From positions 1 through 8,210 of the forward strand of contig JAHLBL010000066.1 in assembly GCA_020625635.1 (NCBI GenBank): a DNA stretch of 8,210 bases. The letters are read 5' to 3'. The translations under genes were made by a program, and so were the position numbers. The notes beneath the pieces were generated by a model. That model saw nothing but the letters and a program-made list of their open reading frames with translations. It made no database searches and had not been told where the DNA came from. The stretch is from a bacterium. Its GTDB lineage: Bacteria > Bacillota > Clostridia > Oscillospirales > Acutalibacteraceae. Shown here in pieces: positions 1 to 3,689 of the stretch (the first letter of the stretch is position 1; the number at the start of each line of letters is the position of its first letter).

Positions 1-270
1 ATCATGAAAATGTATTTGAAGATCGACGACGATATCATCACGGACGTAAAGTTTGAAACCTTCGGCTGCGCCAGCGCGATAGCTTCCAGCTCGATGGCGA
101 CAGAGCTTATCAAGGGGCAGCGCGTGGAGGACGCCATGCAGCTCACTAACAAAGCAGTTGCCGAGGCTTTGGACGGCTTGCCCGCCTACAAGATGCACTG
201 TTCCGTACTCGCTGAGGAAGCGATACAGGCAGCACTGGAGGATTATAAAAAGAAACAGGAACAAGCATAA
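1..270 (+). CDS. iscU: IscU/NifU-type Fe-S cluster assembly scaffold, 3' part
   Basis: IscU-family scaffolds assemble [2Fe-2S] clusters in the cytoplasm, taking sulfur from an IscS/NifS cysteine desulfurase and passing the cluster to target proteins. The visible 89 codons (from base 1, reading I-M-K-M-Y-L-K) are the C-terminal two thirds of the usual IscU length. Two of the three cluster-ligand cysteines are visible: the one in FGCASAIASSS (codon at 67-69) and the one in KMHCS (codon at 199-201). The first, in the CGD motif, would lie just left of the window. The ATG at base 4 is internal, because family members normally have the CGD motif immediately before this point, so the gene is cut by the window edge. 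The nearby helix EEAIQAALEDYKKK is a typical family ending. In Clostridia this gene usually follows a cysteine desulfurase gene, so an isc-type operon to the left is inferred. The family call is firm; the partner genes are not visible. Confidence 0.93.
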   Translation: MMKMYLKIDDDIITDVKFETFGCASAIASSSMATELIKGQRVEDAMQLTNKAVAEALDGLPAYKMHCSVLAEEAIQAALEDYKKKQEQA

Positions 271-274
271 TCCA

Positions 275-312
275 ACGTCTGAACGAGCGGACGTACTCGG
301 TGGTTTTATTTA
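275..312 (+). terminator. Weak possible terminator after iscU
   Basis: Two mutually exclusive short stems are possible: ACGTC (275-279) with GACGT (290-294), or CGAG (284-287) with CTCG (296-299). They are followed by TGGTTTTATTT. The stems are only 4-5 bp, so this is a poor intrinsic terminator. The strong hairpin at 415-444 could also stop + strand transcripts, but its + side lacks a clean T-run. The rest of 271-405 shows nothing else convincing. Confidence 0.2.
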
Positions 313-405
313 TTGAATTATGGACCAGCTTTATTGCTTTAGAAATAATAAATATCTTTTTCTTTTCGCAGGAATATGCGACCGCGTTTTACATTTTTAT
401 TCTTA

Positions 406-444
406 CTTCAAAAAGCGCTCCTGCCTGTTTCCAAGCAGAAGCGC
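406..444 (-). terminator. Strong intrinsic terminator of the 565-aa secreted protein gene
   Basis: A 13-bp stem (415-427 with 432-444, including G-U pairs) closes a GAAA tetraloop on the - strand. It is followed by five Ts (complement of 410-414). It lies 15 bases beyond the stop codon of the 460-2157 gene and faces the converging iscU transcript. Confidence 0.9.
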
Positions 445-459
445 CTATTACGTTATTAT

Positions 460-2157
460 TTACTTAACCGTTACTGCGATCGTCGGCTTAACAGTTTTCT
501 TTTTGTACTTGACATTCTTTACGGTCTTGCCCTTGGCTGTTACCTGAGCGTAAACTCTGTAGGAGCCCTTGGGCAGCTTCTTTTTTAGTGTCAGCTTGCC
601 CTTTGCGCTGAGTGAGAACTTCTTCAAAAGCGCCTTGGACGCCTTCTTCCACTTTTTACCTGACTTGTAATAAACCTTGGATATCTTTACGCTCACCTTG
701 CCCTGCGCCTTGGTGATTTTGAGAGCGGCAGCCGAGACGTTCTTCTTTTTAAGAGTATTTGCCTTAGCAGTGATCTTCTTAACAGCAGTAACCTTCATCG
801 GGTTCGCCTTCGTTACAGTCTTGTCAGCGATAACGTCTGTGGGTTCATCTGTCGGCTGTTCCGTGGGAGCTGTCGTCTCCTGAGGCTCGGTGGGTTTCTC
901 TGTCGGCTGTTCCGTGGGAGCCGTCGTCTCCTGGGGCTCGGTGGGTTTCTCTGTCGGCTGTTCCGTGGGAGCTGTCGTCTCCTGGGGCTTGCCGGGCTTT
1001 GCGACAAATGTATATGTAACATCCATGGTTTTCTTGACGTCCTCGCCGCTGACTCCGAGAACAACAGCCTCACTGCCGTTCAGAGCAGCGGAAACGAGGG
1101 TTGATTCTCCGTCGCCGCTCGTCATGAACTCATACCCCGGGTCGACTGCAATATAAACATTAACCTCGTAGGTCTTGCCTTCCTCAAAGAAATCGCTTGA
1201 AAACACCCATTTTTTGTCCGTGACATTGTACCACTGCATAGTAACAACGGAAACATTGGCGCTTACGTTGGCTTCTTCCTTCGGAGAGCATCCGCCTACG
1301 GGCTCCGTAACGCCGGTGACGGTGACGAAGTCGATGATATTGCTCTGTTCGTCAGACTTTGTCTTAAAGACCGCGCACAGGTGGATATACTCGCTCGCCT
1401 TGTGTCCGATGACAGTCATGATCGTGGCGTTTGTACCGTTGATAGTTGCGGTCAGCGCAGACTCCCATACGTCCTTTCCGGTTTTGAACTCACAACCGGT
1501 TTTGGGGCGAATGAACATATTTACTGCGTATTCTTTTCCGGCTTCGAACTCCTCGTCCTCAGCCATTCCGCATGAATCGGTGGAGTTGTACCAATCGAAC
1601 AGGGTGATCCCGTCGATGGTGATATCGTCCCCGGAGGAGGCAGAAAAGGCGGGCTTCTGTCCCGCGACAGGCTCGACGACTCCCGTAATGCTTACGGAAT
1701 CGATCACCTTAGGCTGGGCGGCGCCCTCAAAGGTGAGAGTTTCGTCGGTTATGGAAGCGTTGTATCCGTCAATGTCGATGCCCTGCCACTCGAGCGCAGA
1801 GCCCATATAATGGACCTCGGTGAGAGCCGTCATTCCCTGGAAGGCGCATTTGCCGATAAAGAGCACGGTCTTGGGGATAACGACCTTTGTGATAGAGCTG
1901 TCGTCCATAAACGCTTCGTCATAGATCGTGTCCACGGTATAGCCGTCGATCTCCTCGGGTATCTCAACTACCGTACCGCTGCCATGAAATTCGGTAATAG
2001 CAGCTGTATCGTCATCGTACAGCAAAAAACCGAAATCGGTGTTGTCGCCGTCGGCGATACACCGACTGTCAGGCGCGGCTGTGACCGTAAACGGCAGAGC
2101 GGTGAAAACACCAGTGATCATAAGTATCGCGAGTATGATGCTGACTGTTTTTTTCAT
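460..2157 (-). CDS. Secreted surface protein: BspA-like LRR, duplicated beta module, Pro/Thr repeats, polycationic tail
   Basis: This 565-aa protein is probably exported and held at the cell surface; no enzymatic domain is recognised. Residues 1-28 form a signal peptide (MKKT, hydrophobic core, cleavage near TAA). Residues about 37-129 read like a short BspA-type leucine-rich region (VVEIPEEIDGYTV, AFMDDSSITKVVIPKTV, IGKCAFQGMTALTEV). A beta-rich module occurs twice, about 153-267 and 277-387; each copy opens with V-x-(I/V)-T-G-V-x-E-P-V and holds a W-Y-N motif and a (G/D)-x-G-(C/Y)-E-F-x-(T/M) motif. Residues 391-441 are three 17-residue Pro/Thr repeats, a likely wall-spanning linker. Residues 446-565 hold about 37 lysines and no Asp or Glu, suggesting binding to anionic wall polymers (inference). 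No LPXTG, dockerin or S-layer domain is present. The start is supported by AGGAGG at 2165-2170, 7 bases upstream. The gene appears monocistronic, with its own promoter and terminator. Confidence 0.9.
   Translation of the reverse strand: MKKTVSIILAILMITGVFTALPFTVTAAPDSRCIADGDNTDFGFLLYDDDTAAITEFHGSGTVVEIPEEIDGYTVDTIYDEAFMDDSSITKVVIPKTVLFIGKCAFQGMTALTEVHYMGSALEWQGIDIDGYNASITDETLTFEGAAQPKVIDSVSITGVVEPVAGQKPAFSASSGDDITIDGITLFDWYNSTDSCGMAEDEEFEAGKEYAVNMFIRPKTGCEFKTGKDVWESALTATINGTNATIMTVIGHKASEYIHLCAVFKTKSDEQSNIIDFVTVTGVTEPVGGCSPKEEANVSANVSVVTMQWYNVTDKKWVFSSDFFEEGKTYEVNVYIAVDPGYEFMTSGDGESTLVSAALNGSEAVVLGVSGEDVKKTMDVTYTFVAKPGKPQETTAPTEQPTEKPTEPQETTAPTEQPTEKPTEPQETTAPTEQPTDEPTDVIADKTVTKANPMKVTAVKKITAKANTLKKKNVSAAALKITKAQGKVSVKISKVYYKSGKKWKKASKALLKKFSLSAKGKLTLKKKLPKGSYRVYAQVTAKGKTVKNVKYKKKTVKPTIAVTVK
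841..1000 (-). repeat. Three 51-bp tandem repeats encoding a 17-residue Pro/Thr linker
   Basis: Units begin at 850, 901 and 952 (+ strand reading TGTCGGCTGTTCCG). The first two differ at only two of 51 bases; the third diverges at its end. Each encodes QETTAPTEQPTEKPTEP or a close variant. The unit length is a multiple of three, so gain or loss of units keeps the reading frame. Confidence 0.9.
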
Positions 2158-2209
2158 AGCATTTCCTCCTAATAAACGGTATTTGAATTTGAATTGACCT
2201 ATTATTTTA

Positions 2210-2237
2210 ATTATATCACAAAAACAGAAAAAGTCAC
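2210..2237 (-). promoter_or_regulatory. Extended -10 promoter of the 565-aa secreted protein gene
   Basis: On the - strand a TATAAT box (complement of 2210-2215) is preceded by TGA, giving the extended -10 TGATATAAT. A weaker -35, GTGACT (complement of 2232-2237), lies 16 bases upstream. Transcription would start near 2203, leaving a leader of about 45 bases before the ATG at 2157. Confidence 0.7.
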
Positions 2238-2253
2238 CTGAAAAGTGACTTTT
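2229..2253. promoter_or_regulatory. Palindrome over the -35 box: operator or bidirectional terminator
   Basis: AAAAGTCAC (2229-2237) and GTGACTTTT (2245-2253) form a perfect 9-bp inverted repeat with a 7-base centre. On the - strand it is followed by TTTTTCTGTTTTT, so it could act as an intrinsic terminator. However, its left arm also contains the -35 box of the 460-2157 gene, and no - strand gene ends just upstream. A repressor operator is an equally good reading. Confidence 0.6.
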
Positions 2254-2558
2254 ACCTATATTTATCGCAACAGATGTTAAAGTGCCGTCATCGACTCAAC
2301 GGCATCAGGAAGGTCACGGCAGAAAAAGGACGGACGTAAATGAGTTTTTCATTTTACTTTGAGTACGGAGGTGATTACTTACCGCTTTGTTCGTGTGACG
2401 ATACTTCTATCAATTCAGCAGCATAGCGAGCCTTTTTCCGAGCAGAACGGCGGTTCACACGAAATCAATCTGACTTTATGTGAACCGCCGATTTTCTTTA
2501 GTTTTATATTTTATACTAAAAAACACAAAAAAATATAGCAAAGTTTTAGTAATAAGTA
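2254..2558. other. Gene-poor stretch with a cryptic + strand element
   Basis: No convincing protein gene. TGCCGT (2283-2288) can pair with either of two ACGGCA copies (2299-2304 and about 2316-2321). GGAGGTGAT at 2368-2376 is a near-perfect anti-16S match. Two tiny open frames cross it. ATG 2340 to TAG 2426 (28 codons) has AAGGA nine bases upstream. GTG 2371 to TAG 2538 (55 codons) has its start fused to the SD-like sequence and runs through the terminator hairpin at 2448-2490. The stretch is best described as a short transcribed unit of unknown nature; no promoter for it could be fixed with confidence. Confidence 0.4.
2448..2498 (+). terminator. Strong + strand terminator of an unidentified short transcript
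   Basis: A perfect 12-bp stem, CGGCGGTTCACA (2448-2459) with TGTGAACCGCCG (2479-2490), closes a 19-base loop and is followed by ATTTTCTTT. The opposite strand lacks a T-run after the stem, so the direction is +. No annotated + strand gene lies upstream before iscU at 270, so it must end some short transcript that begins in 2158-2448. Confidence 0.75.
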
Positions 2559-2587
2559 TTGAAAACCAGAAAGAAATGTGATATTAT
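2559..2587 (+). promoter_or_regulatory. Sigma-A promoter upstream of the membrane/zinc-ribbon gene
   Basis: TTGAAA (2559-2564), a 17-base spacer and TATTAT (2582-2587) make a good vegetative promoter, with a start near 2592-2595. It is the only convincing + strand promoter before the gene at 2788. The leader would therefore be about 195 bases, much longer than those of the other genes here. Confidence 0.75.
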
Positions 2588-2591
2588 GAAG

Positions 2592-2766
2592 ACACCACAT
2601 AAATTGAATAATACCTATAGTTCTACCTTTATTCATAGGGGTGTTTTTTTATTTGCAAAATTTCCCGTCCCGACTTCTTCCCATTTTTATAGGTATTGAA
2701 GATTTACGTTGTAACAAATGAGACTATGCGTTTTGGGTGTGTAGTTTCGTTTGGAACTACATTTTT
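2592..2766 (+). ncRNA. Candidate regulatory leader RNA with two terminator-like hairpins
   Basis: The RNA expected from the 2559-2587 promoter can fold in competing ways. ACACC (2592-2596) with GGTGT (2640-2644) and CCTAT (2614-2618) with ATAGG (2635-2639) form an interrupted hairpin ending in seven Ts (2644-2650). AATACCTATA (2610-2619) is also perfectly complementary over 10 bases to TATAGGTATT (2688-2697), which would break the first hairpin. A second, clean hairpin follows at 2740-2761. This arrangement suggests attenuation or a small RNA with read-through. It matches no riboswitch class I recognise. Confidence 0.4.
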
Positions 2767-2767
2767 T
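2740..2767 (+). terminator. Terminator or attenuator just before the ribosome site of the 193-aa gene
   Basis: TGTAGTTTC (2740-2748) pairs with GGAACTACA (2753-2761), nine pairs including one G-U, around a GTTT loop. Six Ts follow (2762-2767). Only five bases separate the T-run from AAGGAGG at 2773-2779, so the hairpin lies inside the gene's leader and not behind another gene. Confidence 0.75.
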
Positions 2768-2787
2768 ATTTTAAGGAGGAAAACCCA

Positions 2788-3369
2788 ATGGAAAAAGAAA
2801 AATCTGCAAAAATAGCTTTCGGCGTAATAGGCTTTATTCTGGGAATCATCATATTTATTATGGGTATCTCTACTATGAATTCTAAACCTGAAAGCCGTTC
2901 AACTTCTTACACCGATTCGTATTCTTTCGGCGCTGATTTCTATACCGAGGAATATGAAGCAACCAAGAACGCAGCTGACAATGCGGCGGTTACTGCCAAT
3001 AACGTGCGAGAGCTTGGAAACACTATCACAAACTGTTTTGGTACGCTTTTAATCGCTGTAGGCTTGATAGTATGTCTCTATAGTCTTAAAGAGGCTGTAG
3101 TTGTGGGCGTTACCGCGTCAGGCGATAAACCTGCCGCTCAGCCGTCCGTAGAAAAGGCTCCTGAAGTTCAGCCGATCTTCACTCAGCCTTACGTTGATAA
3201 AACTGATGTTGATAAAACTGCTGTCGATCAGACTGCTGTCGCAGAGCCTGCCGCTGTTATCGCGGACGATCGCGAGCCCGGCTCAAACGAATGGAAATGT
3301 CCAAAATGCGGAACAATACACCAGAATTATGTCGGCACTTGCGGCTGCGGTGAAACGAAACCTCGTTAA
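2788..3369 (+). CDS. Two-pass membrane protein with C-terminal zinc ribbon, unknown function
   Basis: This 193-aa protein is not recognised as a named family. Residues 9-29 and about 82-100 are hydrophobic membrane segments. With a Lys-rich N terminus inside, residues 30-81 (polar, Tyr/Ser/Asn-rich) would face outward and the C-terminal half would be cytoplasmic. Residues 136-150 are three VDKT-like pentapeptides from an imperfect 15-bp repeat (3193-3237), probably a flexible linker. Residues 169-190 are a small zinc ribbon with Cys171, 174, 185 and 187, in the pattern WKCPKCG...GTCGCG. Such tails recur on Clostridia membrane proteins (from memory), often with unknown roles. The ATG at 2788 is chosen because AAGGAGG sits 8 bases before it; the in-frame GTG at 2737 lies in the terminator hairpin and has no ribosome site. 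Expression may be attenuated by the upstream hairpins. Confidence 0.85.
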   Translation: MEKEKSAKIAFGVIGFILGIIIFIMGISTMNSKPESRSTSYTDSYSFGADFYTEEYEATKNAADNAAVTANNVRELGNTITNCFGTLLIAVGLIVCLYSLKEAVVVGVTASGDKPAAQPSVEKAPEVQPIFTQPYVDKTDVDKTAVDQTAVAEPAAVIADDREPGSNEWKCPKCGTIHQNYVGTCGCGETKPR

Positions 3370-3376
3370 GAATATC

Positions 3377-3404
3377 AAGAGCAGATTTCGGTCTGCTCTT
3401 TTTT
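3377..3404 (+). terminator. Intrinsic terminator of the 193-aa membrane protein gene
   Basis: AAGAGCAGA (3377-3385) pairs perfectly with TCTGCTCTT (3392-3400) around a TTTCGG loop. The T-run extends to 3404. It starts 8 bases after the TAA stop at 3367-3369. Confidence 0.92.
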
Positions 3405-3457
3405 ACCCCTCCAAAAGCCAGATAATTATATGCCGCAGTCCTGCATAAACCGCAAAA

Positions 3458-3520
3458 CCGCCCGTACCGTTTCCTTTTACGAGTGCATTTTACTCTTTAG
3501 GGGAAACGCGTCACGGGCGG
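3458..3520 (-). terminator. Long hairpin ending the 873-aa/36-aa unit
   Basis: CCGCCCGT (3458-3465) pairs with ACGGGCGG (3513-3520). Inside an internal loop, GTTTCC pairs with GGAAAC, and a further GAGT/ACTC pair is possible near the tip. On the - strand the stem is followed by TTTTGCGGTTT, so it works best as a - strand terminator about 48 bases after the peptide gene's stop. The + side is also moderately T-rich (ATTCTGTTTATTATTT), so bidirectional use between the two convergent genes is possible. Confidence 0.65.
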
Positions 3521-3567
3521 ATTCTGTTTATTATTTGCCGATTTTCTTTAAATGTTCAAACGGCTTT

Positions 3568-3678
3568 TCACTTTATATCACTGAGATCTACGGAGTAGTT
3601 GTCGGGATGGCTCTCGGTGAGAACTTCGTCGGTGTTGTATTTTACAACTTCCATTTCGGGAGCTTCGTATTTTTTCAT
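3568..3678 (-). CDS. 36-aa acidic peptide, translationally coupled to the secreted protein gene
   Basis: This short gene encodes MKKYEAPEMEVVKYNTDEV, then LTESHPDNYSVDLSDIK, with nine acidic residues against four lysines and no cysteine. The start is well supported: AGGAGG (3685-3690) sits 6 bases before the ATG and overlaps the TGA stop (3690-3692) of the 873-aa gene, with only 11 bases between the two coding regions. That spacing implies one mRNA and coupled translation. There is no signal peptide and no membrane segment, so it should stay in the cytoplasm unless processed. From memory, short peptides with a similar MKKYE-P-x-(M/L)-E-V-V opening recur in Ruminococcus-like genomes, but I know no function. 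A leader-type precursor peptide is possible; no modifying enzyme is visible nearby. Confidence 0.7.
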   Translation of the reverse strand: MKKYEAPEMEVVKYNTDEVLTESHPDNYSVDLSDIK

Positions 3679-3689
3679 TGTTATCCTCC

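Noticed and set aside
890..1156. Open frames of 88 and 86 codons opposite or across the Pro/Thr repeats (for example 890-1156 + and 813-1073 -)
   Set aside because: They arise from the 51-bp repeat read in other frames. Their composition is repetitive (GFSVGCSVGAVVSW or SRQRNPPS), and they have no ribosome site.
1175..1810. 211-codon + strand frame inside the 565-aa gene
   Set aside because: It is the antisense of a well-supported gene with signal peptide, promoter and terminator. The product has no recognisable domain.
2371..2538. A TxpA/Fst-type type I toxin reading of the 55-codon GTG frame
   Set aside because: The start fused to the SD-like sequence and the downstream hairpin recall such loci, but the peptide has no continuous hydrophobic membrane segment and part of it is simply the terminator stem translated.
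2737..2787. GTG at 2737 as an earlier start of the membrane protein
   Set aside because: The codons fall inside a terminator hairpin and T-run and have no SD, while ATG 2788 has AAGGAGG at ideal spacing.
3435..3444. GCAGTCCTGC palindrome as an operator
   Set aside because: It is only 4+4 bases, lies between two convergent genes, and no promoter is near it.
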